DNA of 17,816 bases, taken from an uncultured Prevotella sp. (GTDB lineage Bacteria; Bacteroidota; Bacteroidia; Bacteroidales; Bacteroidaceae). How positions within the stretch are numbered: position 1 is the first letter of the stretch; each line of letters opens with the position of its first letter. Below the pieces are notes generated by a model. It was not told the origin of the DNA and made no database searches. It saw only the letters and a list, made by a program, of their open reading frames with translations. Shown here piece after piece: positions 7,769 through 15,902 of the stretch. The stretch spans positions 1-17,816 of the forward strand of contig CAAGGA010000161.1 of the NCBI GenBank assembly GCA_900769275.1. The letters are read 5' to 3'. The translations under genes were made by a program, and so were the position numbers.

Positions 7769-7776
7769 TAATTTTG
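7769..7776 (+). promoter_or_regulatory. Probable promoter of the outer-membrane protein gene, -7 element
   Basis: TAATTTTG matches TAnnTTTG and is followed by GCATC, giving a leader of about 30 nt before the ATG at 7814. It is divergent from the lnb promoter; the two -7 elements are 45 bases apart, so their -33 regions overlap in the T-rich stretch 7724-7768 and the two genes could be coregulated. Confidence 0.65.
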
Positions 7777-7813
7777 CATCCGAATTGATTTCTAACAGCA
7801 CAATAACGACAAA

Positions 7814-9118
7814 ATGAAGAAAATACTATTGGCACTCAGCCTCTCCATACTGACCGTCTCAGCCTATGCGCAGAGCGGTACGAACTCACCATATTCACAA
7901 TATGGACTGGGAGTGCTCACCGATCAGGGCAACAGCTTCAACCGCGGCATGAACGGCGTCGGTCTCGGCCTGCGTGAAAGCAACCAGATAAATTACCTGA
8001 ACCCGGCTTCATACTCCTCCGTCGATTCCCTGACATTCATCTTTGATGTGGGCATGTCACTGCAGACAACGAACTTCAAGGAGGGCAACATAAAGAAGAA
8101 TGCCAACAACGCCGACTTCGAATATGCCGTAGGAGGCTTCCGCCTCATGCCGAAACTGGGACTCGCCTTCGGCATCCTGCCATATACAAACATCGGCTAC
8201 AACTATCAGTCAAGCGGCACAATCGACCGTGACGACACCCAGACACAGACCACATACCTCAACTCCTACAGCGGGTCCGGCGGACTGCATCAGGTGTTCC
8301 TCGGACTGGGATGGGAACCCATAAAGGGCATATCACTCGGCGTCAACGGCGGATACCTGTGGGGCAGCTCCTCACGCGCCATCTCTACATCCTACTCCGA
8401 CAACTACGTCAATACGCTGAGCAAGACATATTCCTTCAGCGTCAGCAGCTATAAGGTGGATTTCGGACTGCAACTGTCAAGAGCTCTTTCCAAGAAAGAC
8501 AGGATAACGCTTGGCGCAACCTACAGCCTCGGACACAACCTGAACACCGACCCCACACTTGACATCGTGAGCACGAACTCACAGACCGGTGTCACCGACA
8601 CCACTTCCTTTGTTTCAAGAAACGGCATCGACCTTCCACACGAGTTCGCCGCCGGCGTGGCGTACAACCATAACGACCAGCTGACACTCGCCTTTGACTA
8701 CAGGATGCAGAAATGGAGCGAAGCCAAATACCCACAATACACCACAGATGCAGGCGGACGACCCTCGTATCATTCCACTACGGGACTGTACGATGACCGG
8801 CAGAAATTCAATCTCGGAGCGGAATACTGCCGCAACAAGATGGGAAGATCCTTTGCATCCCGCATCCGCTACCGTCTCGGAGCAAGCTATACGACACCGT
8901 ATCTCAAAATCAACGGACTCGACGGACCAAAGGAAATATCCGTCAGCGGAGGTTTCGGCATCCCCATTGTCAATGGCTGGAACAACCGGTCTATCCTCAA
9001 TATCAGCGCACAGTGGGTACGCTCCTCCGCAAGCACAATGATTACGGAGAACACCTTCCGCATCAACATCGGGCTCACGTTCAACGACCGCTGGTTCGCC
9101 AAGTGGAAGTTTGACTGA
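7814..9118 (+). CDS. Outer-membrane beta-barrel protein (OmpP1/FadL-like)
   Basis: The 434-residue product begins with a clean signal peptide (MKKILLALSLSILTVSAYAQ, cleavage after AYA). The mature N-terminus NSPYSQYGLGVL leads into GMNGVGLGLRESNQINYLNPASYSSVDSLTF, the NPA-type start typical of FadL/PorV-like barrels of Bacteroidota. The remainder alternates short amphipathic strands rich in Tyr, Gly and Ser with polar loops (for example LGLAFGILPYTNIGYNY at about 116-132) and ends with strands FRINIGLTFNDRW and FAKWKFD. This is how outer-membrane barrels look. Its substrate is unknown. It is the first gene of a plus-strand run and lies 65 bases before lptC. It could be a type IX-associated barrel or a lipid or hydrophobic-compound channel; sequence alone does not decide. 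Confidence 0.8.
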   Translation: MKKILLALSLSILTVSAYAQSGTNSPYSQYGLGVLTDQGNSFNRGMNGVGLGLRESNQINYLNPASYSSVDSLTFIFDVGMSLQTTNFKEGNIKKNANNADFEYAVGGFRLMPKLGLAFGILPYTNIGYNYQSSGTIDRDDTQTQTTYLNSYSGSGGLHQVFLGLGWEPIKGISLGVNGGYLWGSSSRAISTSYSDNYVNTLSKTYSFSVSSYKVDFGLQLSRALSKKDRITLGATYSLGHNLNTDPTLDIVSTNSQTGVTDTTSFVSRNGIDLPHEFAAGVAYNHNDQLTLAFDYRMQKWSEAKYPQYTTDAGGRPSYHSTTGLYDDRQKFNLGAEYCRNKMGRSFASRIRYRLGASYTTPYLKINGLDGPKEISVSGGFGIPIVNGWNNRSILNISAQWVRSSASTMITENTFRINIGLTFNDRWFAKWKFD

Positions 9119-9183
9119 TTTGCGCCACCCTCTTCCCCCACGGAAGGAGCACGACAGTCCGTAATATCCTGACATTTTGGAAC

Positions 9184-9891
9184 ATGACCGAAACTGACAG
9201 ACAGAACAATATCGCCCTTAATACTCCCGGGAGTGCCATTTCTGGTGCTTTCGGGATTTTCCCTTTCTGCTTTATAACATTCCTCATCACGCTATCCATC
9301 CTTGCCTGCAACAAGCCAAAGGAACATACCGCACCGGCAATTCACCCCCGCGACTCAGTGGCAATGATGACCAGCTACGGCATCAATACGCTCATCAGCG
9401 ACTCGGGAGTAATGAAATACCGCATCGTAGCCGAAAGATGGGACGTCAACGAAAATGTCAACCCACCACGATGGATATTCCCGAGGGGACTGTTCCTTGA
9501 GCAATTTGACGAGAAATTCCATGTCGAGGCGTACATACAATCAGACACCGCCTACTATTTCACGGTGCAGAAGCTGTGGCATCTCATCGGCAACGTGCGA
9601 ATACGCACCGTTGACGGAGTAAGATATTCCAGCGAGGAAATCTATTGGGACCAGCAGAAACACGAACTATACTCCAACAAGTTCTCTCATCTCATCACTC
9701 CCCAGCGTGAGATGCAAGGCTCCTATTTCCGCAGCGACGAAAACATGAGGCATTATTTCGTCAGCAACTCCAAGGGTTCGTTCGTGAAATCCGACATGAT
9801 AAAGGAGGACACCACATCCACAACCGCAGACACCCCGGAAAGCAACACTCCGAAGCGCAACCCGACAAACCCGCACCGAAGCACAAAATAA
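9184..9891 (+). CDS. lptC: LPS export protein LptC
   Basis: LptC is the inner-membrane-anchored periplasmic protein that passes lipopolysaccharide from the LptBFG extractor to the LptA bridge. Residues about 55-205 form the family domain: SYGINTLISDSGVMKYRIVAERWDV, then the beta-jellyroll repeats with FHVEAYIQSDTAYYF and LIGNVRIRTVDGVRYSSEEIYWDQQKHELYSN. The N-terminus has a hydrophobic segment (about 26-41) ending ILAC, so Cys42 may be a lipobox cysteine, although about 25 residues precede the segment. The start is the only ATG before the segment. The last 30 or so residues, after KSDMIKED, are low-complexity and probably out of frame: another frame continues coding-like to the start of the next gene (see separate entry). 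The core domain is intact, so the protein should work. Confidence 0.9.
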   Translation: MTETDRQNNIALNTPGSAISGAFGIFPFCFITFLITLSILACNKPKEHTAPAIHPRDSVAMMTSYGINTLISDSGVMKYRIVAERWDVNENVNPPRWIFPRGLFLEQFDEKFHVEAYIQSDTAYYFTVQKLWHLIGNVRIRTVDGVRYSSEEIYWDQQKHELYSNKFSHLITPQREMQGSYFRSDENMRHYFVSNSKGSFVKSDMIKEDTTSTTADTPESNTPKRNPTNPHRSTK

Positions 9892-10064
9892 GCAGGACAA
9901 GAGAAGCAGGAACAAAGACAAAAGCAAAAAAAAGAATAAGCAAAGGAACAACACCGGTACACTTCGACCAGGTCGAAGCGCAAAAAGATTCCACCCCACC
10001 CGCATACAAAGAAGAAAAAAGACAGAAACAAGCCCAACACCACTCAAAAAAAACAAAATGCTGA
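9837..10064 (+). other. Alternative-frame continuation of lptC tail, likely frameshift remnant
   Basis: After the lptC stop there are 166 bases before the next ATG. In the third frame (codons beginning at positions divisible by three) the sequence stays open from well inside lptC to TGA at 10062-10064. It reads as a lysine-rich tail with ordinary protein stretches such as TPVHFDQVEAQKD and STPPAYKEEKRQKQ. Its stop would overlap the next start as ATGCTGA, typical of coupled genes. One base lost near the CCCC at about 9835-9838 would move the reading frame this way. The region is poor in T, so chance openness is likely in any frame and the second frame is open as well. The case therefore rests on composition and the overlap. 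Confidence 0.4.
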
Positions 10065-11317
10065 TAGCATCCATCATAATAACAATGCTATTCTCCGCCT
10101 TCTTCTCAGGTATGGAGATAGCGTTCGTGTCCAGCAACAGAATGCTTGCAGAAGTAAACAAGGAAAACGGTGGTTTCAACGACAGAATCGTGTCCTATTT
10201 CTACAGACACCCCAACATGTTCGTTTCCACCATGCTGGTAGGCAACAACATAGTACTCGTCATCTACGGCATACTGATAGCCAAGCTCTTCGATGCCACC
10301 ATCTTCGCCAACCTTTCCGAAGCGGCAAAGGTCACGTGCGACACGCTGCTCTCCACGCTCATAGTCCTGTTCACGGGAGAGTTTCTGCCCAAGACCCTCT
10401 TCAAGGCCAATGCCAACACACTGCTCACGTTCTTCGCCCTGCCCGCACAAATCTGCTATATCCTGCTCTACCCCATCTCGCGACTATGCACCCTGCTCTC
10501 CAAGACACTGCTGGCCATTCTCGGTGTCAAGGTAAAGAAAGAGGGAAACAACGAGGAATTCTCCAAAGTAGATCTCGACTATCTGCTGCAGCAGAGCATC
10601 GATCAGGCAGGAAACGAGGCTGACATAGAGCAGGAAGTGAGGATATTCCAGAACGCACTCGATTTTTCCGACACAAAAGTCAGAGACTGCATGATACCAC
10701 GCACGGAGATACAGGCCGTGCCATCCGACTGCAGCACGGAAGAACTGCGACAGATGTTCATACAGAGCGGACACTCTAAAATCATCGTCTATGACGAAGA
10801 CATAGACAATATCATAGGCTATATCCACTCCTCGGAACTGTTCCACAGCGCAGACCAATGGAAAGACCACGTAAGGTCACTGCCTTTCGTCCCCGAAACA
10901 ATGGCAGCCAAGAAACTCATGCACACCTTCCTGCAACAGAAGAAAAGCCTCGGAGTCGTCGTTGACGAATTCGGAGGAACAAGCGGCATAGTGGCACTCG
11001 AAGACATCGTAGAGGAAATATTCGGAGAAATAGAGGACGAGCACGACAACACCAACTACATCTGTTGCCCAACCGACGACGGACAGTTTATCATCTCAGC
11101 ACGACTTGAAACCGACAAGGTCAACGAAAACCTCGGAATCGAACTGCCCGAGAGCGATGACTACAAGACTGTCGGAGGACTTATCCTCGACAGATACCAG
11201 AGTTTCCCAAAACTCAACGAAGTCATAACCATAGACGACAGATACGAATTCAAGATTATCAAGAATACAAAGACGAAAATCGAACTCGTCAAACTGCGTA
11301 TAAAGAAAGACGAATAA
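10058..11317 (+). CDS. CNNM/CorC-type membrane transporter with CBS pair (hemolysin family)
   Basis: Proteins of this type are thought to move magnesium or other divalent ions across the inner membrane; the old name hemolysin is misleading. The 419-residue product has an N-terminal CNNM (DUF21) membrane domain (about 1-180) with the motifs SGMEIAFVSSNR (17-28) and VGNNIVLVIYG, followed by a CBS pair (about 200-325) introduced by VRDCMIPRTEIQAV and containing VVVDEFGGTSGIVALEDIVEEIFGEIEDEHD, and a CorC_HlyC domain (about 340-415) with YKTVGGLILD. All three domains are complete. The start is ATG directly after an A-rich stretch. It follows lptC and precedes ppiD, an arrangement I recall as common in Bacteroidota, where such genes include gldE homologues. 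The cargo is not evident from sequence. Confidence 0.9.
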   Translation: MLIASIIITMLFSAFFSGMEIAFVSSNRMLAEVNKENGGFNDRIVSYFYRHPNMFVSTMLVGNNIVLVIYGILIAKLFDATIFANLSEAAKVTCDTLLSTLIVLFTGEFLPKTLFKANANTLLTFFALPAQICYILLYPISRLCTLLSKTLLAILGVKVKKEGNNEEFSKVDLDYLLQQSIDQAGNEADIEQEVRIFQNALDFSDTKVRDCMIPRTEIQAVPSDCSTEELRQMFIQSGHSKIIVYDEDIDNIIGYIHSSELFHSADQWKDHVRSLPFVPETMAAKKLMHTFLQQKKSLGVVVDEFGGTSGIVALEDIVEEIFGEIEDEHDNTNYICCPTDDGQFIISARLETDKVNENLGIELPESDDYKTVGGLILDRYQSFPKLNEVITIDDRYEFKIIKNTKTKIELVKLRIKKDE

Positions 11318-11436
11318 CCCCGCACTGACGTGTATTGCAGCACATTTTCGGGCAACAATACCGTCCTTTTATGCCAAAGAGACACATAAATGGCAAAAAA
11401 ACAAGAAGAAAAAGACGATGTTTCCGTTTTTTTTAT

Positions 11437-11444
11437 TAATTTTG
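11437..11444 (+). promoter_or_regulatory. Probable ppiD promoter, -7 element
   Basis: TAATTTTG matches TAnnTTTG within a T-rich stretch. Transcription would begin near 11450, giving a leader of about 85 nt with a hairpin at its 5' end and an A-rich run just before the ATG. A -33 TTG is not clear. Confidence 0.6.
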
Positions 11445-11454
11445 TACGCAATTT

Positions 11455-11483
11455 GCACGCGCCCGATTATCTGAGGGCGTTGC
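11455..11483 (+). promoter_or_regulatory. Hairpin at the 5' end of the ppiD leader
   Basis: CGCCC (11460-11464) pairs with GGGCG (11475-11479) around a ten-base loop. The stem can be extended by a G-T pair and GCA/TGC (11455-11457 with 11481-11483) across a bulged C. It lies just after the predicted transcription start, so it may protect the mRNA 5' end. It is followed by A-rich sequence, not a T-run, so it is not a terminator. Confidence 0.35.
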
Positions 11484-11534
11484 GGAACAAGGAAAACAAA
11501 TAAAAACAAACAATAAAAAAATTCAGAAATCAAA

Positions 11535-13676
11535 ATGGCAGTATTAGGAAAAATCAGAAGCAAAGGCATACTCCTGGTGAGCATCATCGGTCTCGGCCTT
11601 TTCGCTTTCATTGCCGAGGAAGCCTTCCGCTCCTGCGAGGCCTCCAAGAACAACGAACGCCAGCAAATCGGTGTTGTTCTCGGCGAAAAAATGACTTATG
11701 AGGAGTTCCAGAAACTCGTGGACGAGTACACAGACGTCATCAAGATGACACAAGGACAGGAAACCCTCTCCGAAGAAGAACTCAACAGCATACGTGACCA
11801 GGTATGGAGTTCATTCATCCAGACCAAGCTCATCGAGGACGATGCACAGAAACTCGGTCTCCGTGTCACCGATGACGAAATACGCAACATCCTCACCGAA
11901 GGCACAAACCAGCTCCTGCTTCAGTCTCCATTCGTCAATCAGCAGACAGGACGCTTCGATGCCAACATGCTCAAGCAGTTCATGAGCGAATACAAGAAGA
12001 ACACCAACCCTCAGATACAGGAGCAGTACCAGAAGATATACAACTACTGGACATTCATCGAGAAGACCCTTCGCCAGCAGACCCTTGCACAGAAGTATCA
12101 GGCTCTCCTCGCCGCATCCTTCCTCTCCAACCCCATTGAGGCCCAGCAGGCATTCAACGAGGCAAACGAAGAGGCTGACATCGAGCTTGTCTCATTCCCT
12201 TATTCCGACGTAAAGGACAGCGAGGTTACCGTAACAGATGCTGACATCAAGAGCAAATACGACGAAATGAAAGGTATCTACGAGCAGTACGAGGAATCAC
12301 GCAACATCAAATTCGTCAGCGTAAAGGTGACAGCCTCCGCTGCCGACAAGAGCGAACTCATCAAGAAAACCAACGAGTTCGCACAGCAACTCGCTACGGC
12401 AGAGGACCCCTCCGAGACAGTACGCAAGTCCGGCTCCAACGTCCCCTACCTCGGCGTTCCGGTTACTGCAAACGCATTCCCAACAGATATTCGCAGCACC
12501 CTCGACTCCATAGCCGTAGGAACCACGACAGCCCTCAAGGAGAATGCAGCCGACAACACCCTCAACATCGTACGTCTCATCAGCAAGGCTGAACTGCCCG
12601 ACTCCATCGAATACAGGATGATACAGGTAGGCGGCAACACCCCCGACGAGGCACACAAGCGCGCCGACTCCATCTACACCGCCCTTACAGCCGACGCTTC
12701 ACAATGGGAGACCATCGCAAAGAAATACGGACAGACAGGAGAAAAGAACTGGATGACTACATCACAGTACCAGTATGCCCCCTCTCTCGACAAGGACACA
12801 AAGAACTATATCAATACGCTTAACACCGCAGCCGTAGGCGAAATCAAGAACATCACCACCACGGCAGGCAACATCATCGTAACGGTTTCTGCACGCAAGG
12901 CCATGACAACCAAGTACGTAGCAGCGGTAATCAAGACCGATATCACATTCTCAAAGGACACATACTCAAAGGCATACAACAAATTCTCACAGTATGTAAG
13001 CGAAAACCAGACCATCGAGGCTCTCGAAAAGAATGCAAAGAAGAACGGCTACACCGTGGAGACACTGTCCGACCTCCGCAACAGCCAGCACGTAGTGGCT
13101 AACATCCGTGCCACACACGATGCCCTGAAATGGATATTCGAATCAAAGGAAGGCGAGGTTTCTCCACTCTATGAATGCGGAAACAACGACAACCTCCTCG
13201 TAGTAGGTCTCACAAAAATCAACAAGAAAGGCTATCGCGGTCTCGATGACACATACATCAAGGAGAACATGAAAGCCCAGGCTACCAACGACAAAAAGGC
13301 CGAGAAGATTATCAGCAACCTCGCCAATGTCAAGGATTTCAAGACCGCACTCACCAAAGGCGGCAAGGCGTCCTCCGTCAATCAGGTTACATTCGCTGCT
13401 CCAGTCTTCGTTCAGCAGACAGGAGCCTCCGAGCCAGCCCTGTCAGGCGCAGTAGCTGCAACAGGAAAGGGTAAGTTCTCCGCACATCCTGTAAAGGGAA
13501 ATGCAGGCGTTTACCTCTTCCAGAAGAAGAACATCAACAAGCGTGCCGATGCCAAGTTCGACAGCAAGCAGGAAGAAGCAAAAATAGCACAGCGCAATAT
13601 GCAGATGGCTTCCGGATTCATGACCGAACTCTACATCAAGGCAGACATCGTGGACAACCGCTATCTCTTCTTCTAA
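11535..13676 (+). CDS. ppiD: PpiD/SurA-type periplasmic folding chaperone
   Basis: PpiD-like proteins are anchored in the inner membrane beside the Sec exit and help newly exported proteins fold. The 713-residue product starts with a short cytoplasmic end and one membrane segment (about 11-27), followed by a long SurA_N-like helical domain (about 40-220: YEEFQKLVDEYTDVIKM, LRVTDDEIRNIL, DANMLKQFMSEYKKN, LLAASFLSNPIEAQQAF). About 350-460 corresponds to the parvulin region, but the usual NGGDLGWF signature is absent and replaced by AKKYGQTGEKNWM, so peptidyl-prolyl isomerase activity is doubtful. A second chaperone-like region runs to the end at YLFF. It has its own promoter and a strong terminator 45 bases after the stop, so it is probably transcribed both alone and with the upstream genes. 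It agrees with the Bacteroidota ppiD family in length. Confidence 0.88.
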   Translation: MAVLGKIRSKGILLVSIIGLGLFAFIAEEAFRSCEASKNNERQQIGVVLGEKMTYEEFQKLVDEYTDVIKMTQGQETLSEEELNSIRDQVWSSFIQTKLIEDDAQKLGLRVTDDEIRNILTEGTNQLLLQSPFVNQQTGRFDANMLKQFMSEYKKNTNPQIQEQYQKIYNYWTFIEKTLRQQTLAQKYQALLAASFLSNPIEAQQAFNEANEEADIELVSFPYSDVKDSEVTVTDADIKSKYDEMKGIYEQYEESRNIKFVSVKVTASAADKSELIKKTNEFAQQLATAEDPSETVRKSGSNVPYLGVPVTANAFPTDIRSTLDSIAVGTTTALKENAADNTLNIVRLISKAELPDSIEYRMIQVGGNTPDEAHKRADSIYTALTADASQWETIAKKYGQTGEKNWMTTSQYQYAPSLDKDTKNYINTLNTAAVGEIKNITTTAGNIIVTVSARKAMTTKYVAAVIKTDITFSKDTYSKAYNKFSQYVSENQTIEALEKNAKKNGYTVETLSDLRNSQHVVANIRATHDALKWIFESKEGEVSPLYECGNNDNLLVVGLTKINKKGYRGLDDTYIKENMKAQATNDKKAEKIISNLANVKDFKTALTKGGKASSVNQVTFAAPVFVQQTGASEPALSGAVAATGKGKFSAHPVKGNAGVYLFQKKNINKRADAKFDSKQEEAKIAQRNMQMASGFMTELYIKADIVDNRYLFF

Positions 13677-13720
13677 ACCAAAGAACAACAGCTGGCAAAT
13701 AATACAAAAGCATTAATCAT

Positions 13721-13763
13721 AAAAAACTACCCTGCAATTATAATGATTGCAGGGTAGTTTTTT
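13721..13763 (+). terminator. Strong intrinsic terminator after ppiD
   Basis: An 18-base perfect inverted repeat, AAAAAACTACCCTGCAAT at 13721-13738 and its complement at 13746-13763, has a seven-base loop and ends in TTTTTT. The A-run on the other side means it could also work on the minus strand. It separates ppiD from the glycosyltransferase operon. Confidence 0.95.
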
Positions 13764-13797
13764 ATATACCGATACCGTATATTTGAATATTTTTTTG

Positions 13798-13805
13798 TAA
13801 CTTTG
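13798..13805 (+). promoter_or_regulatory. Probable promoter of the glycosyltransferase operon, -7 element
   Basis: TAACTTTG followed by CATAC matches TAnnTTTG. It lies 35 bases after the terminator and gives a leader of about 130 nt before the ATG at 13942. A TTTG at 13782-13785 is too close to be a standard -33 element. Confidence 0.65.
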
Positions 13806-13941
13806 CATACGTTTTGCCATTACAGATACCTGACACAGGCTGCTACACCTATATTAACAGAAGAAACAAAAAAAACATCACTTCATTCAGCAGTCTGTTT
13901 CCTAAGACGACAAGACACCTGACCCGAACCTAAGCATCACG

Positions 13942-14817
13942 ATGACAACAGCATCCATAGTGACATACAACCATACGCTCAATGACATAGAACAGGCATT
14001 GCTCAGCCTGCTCCAGTCAGACGTATCACACATATATATCATCGACCACAGCGACGAGGGAAACAGGCATCTCAAGGCAGAACTGACAGCATTCGGCAGG
14101 AAAATGATAGACTGCGACACGGGAATAAACAAGAGATGCAGGGCAGGGAGACTATCCGTGACATATCACGAACACGAGAATATCGGCTACGGAGGAGGGC
14201 ACAACGTCGCCATCCGCATGGCAATGACAGCCGGAAGCAAGTATCACATCGTGGTAAATCCAGATGTCTGGTTCGGACAGGAAGTCATACCTGCAATGAA
14301 AGAATATATGGACAACCACGAAGACGTCGGACAGATGATGCCGAAAGTATTGTTCCCTGATGGTACGATACAACGTCTCTGCAAGTTGCTGCCGACGCCT
14401 CTCGATATGTTCTGCAGGCTCTGCCTCCCACCTTTCATCATCGGCAGAAGAACCTATCGGTACGAACTGCGGAAAACGGAGTACGCCTCCATAATGAACG
14501 TGCCCTATCTGTCAGGCTGCTTCATGTTCATGCGATTGTCAGCACTGGAAAAGGTAGGACTGTTTGACGAGAATTTCTTCATGTATGCCGAAGACATTGA
14601 CATGACAAGAAGAATACACAGACAGTACAAGACTCTCCTCTTCCCGGAAGTCTGCATCACACATAAGTTCAGCAGGGCATCACGCAAGAGCCTGAAACTG
14701 CTGCTCATCCATATCAAGAACATCTTCATGTACTTCAACAAATACGGATGGCTGCATGACAATGAACGCAAGACCGTCAACAAAATCACCCTCGAAGAAT
14801 GCGGATACTACTCATAG
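13942..14817 (+). CDS. Family 2 glycosyltransferase, WbbL/rhamnosyltransferase-like
   Basis: This is a GT-A fold enzyme that transfers a sugar from a nucleotide donor to a growing surface glycan at the cytoplasmic face. In the 291-residue product the N-terminal ASIVTYNHTLNDIEQALLSL starts the Rossmann-like half. NIGYGGGHNVAI (about 80-91) is the conserved donor-site loop of this subgroup, and VVNPDVWF (about 104-111) stands in for the DXD motif. LSGCFMFMRLSALEKVGLFDE (190-210) and YAEDIDMTRRI (215-225, with the catalytic-type ED) complete it. This pattern matches rhamnosyltransferases of the WbbL kind, but the sugar cannot be fixed from sequence. It is first in a three-gene operon and overlaps the next gene by 19 bases. 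No membrane segment is evident. Confidence 0.9.
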   Translation: MTTASIVTYNHTLNDIEQALLSLLQSDVSHIYIIDHSDEGNRHLKAELTAFGRKMIDCDTGINKRCRAGRLSVTYHEHENIGYGGGHNVAIRMAMTAGSKYHIVVNPDVWFGQEVIPAMKEYMDNHEDVGQMMPKVLFPDGTIQRLCKLLPTPLDMFCRLCLPPFIIGRRTYRYELRKTEYASIMNVPYLSGCFMFMRLSALEKVGLFDENFFMYAEDIDMTRRIHRQYKTLLFPEVCITHKFSRASRKSLKLLLIHIKNIFMYFNKYGWLHDNERKTVNKITLEECGYYS

Positions 14818-15902
14818 GAGAATACAGTAACGTTCATGCCACCCTGGCAGAAGCATTCCGACGGGCAGGACATGAAGTCCTGCTCCTCTCCGATGGTGAC
14901 GACTGGAAAAACTACAGACGTGACATCAGCATCAAAAGATGCCGGAAAGGTAAACCGGGAACATTACATCTGCTCATACAATGGGGCCTGCAACTGCCTA
15001 AACTCAGAGGATACGACATCGTACACTTCGTCAATCCCAAGTTTACGGACATGAACCCCTACATCGACAAACTGATATTCAGATGGCTCGCACGGCACAA
15101 CAAACACGTTTCACTCGGACTTTACGGTGATGACTACGTAGTCCTCTCCCAACTGGAAAAAGGCATTCTCGAATACAGCGAACTACAGGCCTTCGGCAAA
15201 AGAATCAACGTAGAGGCACAAAAGCAACGCATCCGCTCATGGACACACGACTGCAAGAACATCTGTCAGGAGGTTACGGCCAGGGCAGAGACATTGGTAG
15301 CCTGCCTGTATGAATACCATTATCTATACAGCAGCCTGAAAGACGAGAGTATCAACAGCCGTCTGCACTATATCGGACTTCCAATCAAGTCGCCCTCCCA
15401 AAGCCCCAAACCCATAAGCGGCAAGGTAAAAATTCTTTTCGGCATACAGACACAGCGCATTACCACCAAAGGCTATGACATGATGTTGCCGCTTTTCCAA
15501 AGACTTGCCGCCAGTCATCCCGAGGAAATAGAACTTACAATCGTAGAAGACGTGCCCTTTCACGAGTACAGGCTCTTGCTGGATTCATGCGATGTCCTTG
15601 TAGATCAATATTATAGTTACACGCCTGCCATGAACGCCCTTGAAGCCATGTCCCGCGGCATCATCGTTGTCTCTGGCGGAGAAGAGGATTATTACCGCTT
15701 CATAGGAGAGAAAAACCTACGACCAATCATAAACCTACGGCCTACGGAGGACGAGAAGAACTACAGGATTATCGAGGAAACGCTTCTCGACCGCCACCGC
15801 CTCCACACCATGAAGCAGGCAAGCATCGACTTCATTGCAAAATACCATGATGCCGACAACATAGCAAATGAATACCTGAATCTATGGAAAAGCCTTCTCT
15901 GA
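14799..15902 (+). CDS. GT-B glycosyltransferase (family 4-like)
   Basis: The 367-residue product has the two-domain layout of GT-B enzymes. The N-terminal acceptor half starts MRILLIGEYSNVHATLAEAFRRAGHEV and contains YDIVHFVNPKF (about 72-82). After a linker at about 195-205, the donor half starts GKVKILFGIQTQRITTKGYD. The donor-binding signature is TPAMNALEAMSRGIIVVSGGEEDYY (about 275-299), matching the ExxxxxGxPvv-type loop of family 4, with Gly-Gly-Glu where many members have a similar acidic turn. The start ATG lies inside the end of the previous gene (19-base overlap) and its stop overlaps the next start by 19 bases, so the three genes are probably translated in a coupled way. Donor and acceptor are unknown. 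Confidence 0.85.
   Translation: MRILLIGEYSNVHATLAEAFRRAGHEVLLLSDGDDWKNYRRDISIKRCRKGKPGTLHLLIQWGLQLPKLRGYDIVHFVNPKFTDMNPYIDKLIFRWLARHNKHVSLGLYGDDYVVLSQLEKGILEYSELQAFGKRINVEAQKQRIRSWTHDCKNICQEVTARAETLVACLYEYHYLYSSLKDESINSRLHYIGLPIKSPSQSPKPISGKVKILFGIQTQRITTKGYDMMLPLFQRLAASHPEEIELTIVEDVPFHEYRLLLDSCDVLVDQYYSYTPAMNALEAMSRGIIVVSGGEEDYYRFIGEKNLRPIINLRPTEDEKNYRIIEETLLDRHRLHTMKQASIDFIAKYHDADNIANEYLNLWKSLL

Noticed and set aside
9892..10057. N-terminal extension of the CNNM/CorC protein (its frame is open upstream of the ATG)
   Set aside because: The upstream codons give only Arg/Lys-rich sequence, family members start directly with the membrane segment, and the low T content makes openness uninformative.
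11369..11402. Intrinsic terminator after the CNNM/CorC gene (TGCCA/TGGCA followed by a run of A)
   Set aside because: The stem is only five pairs with a 14-base loop and the homopolymer is A on the coding strand, so it would not terminate the plus-strand transcript.
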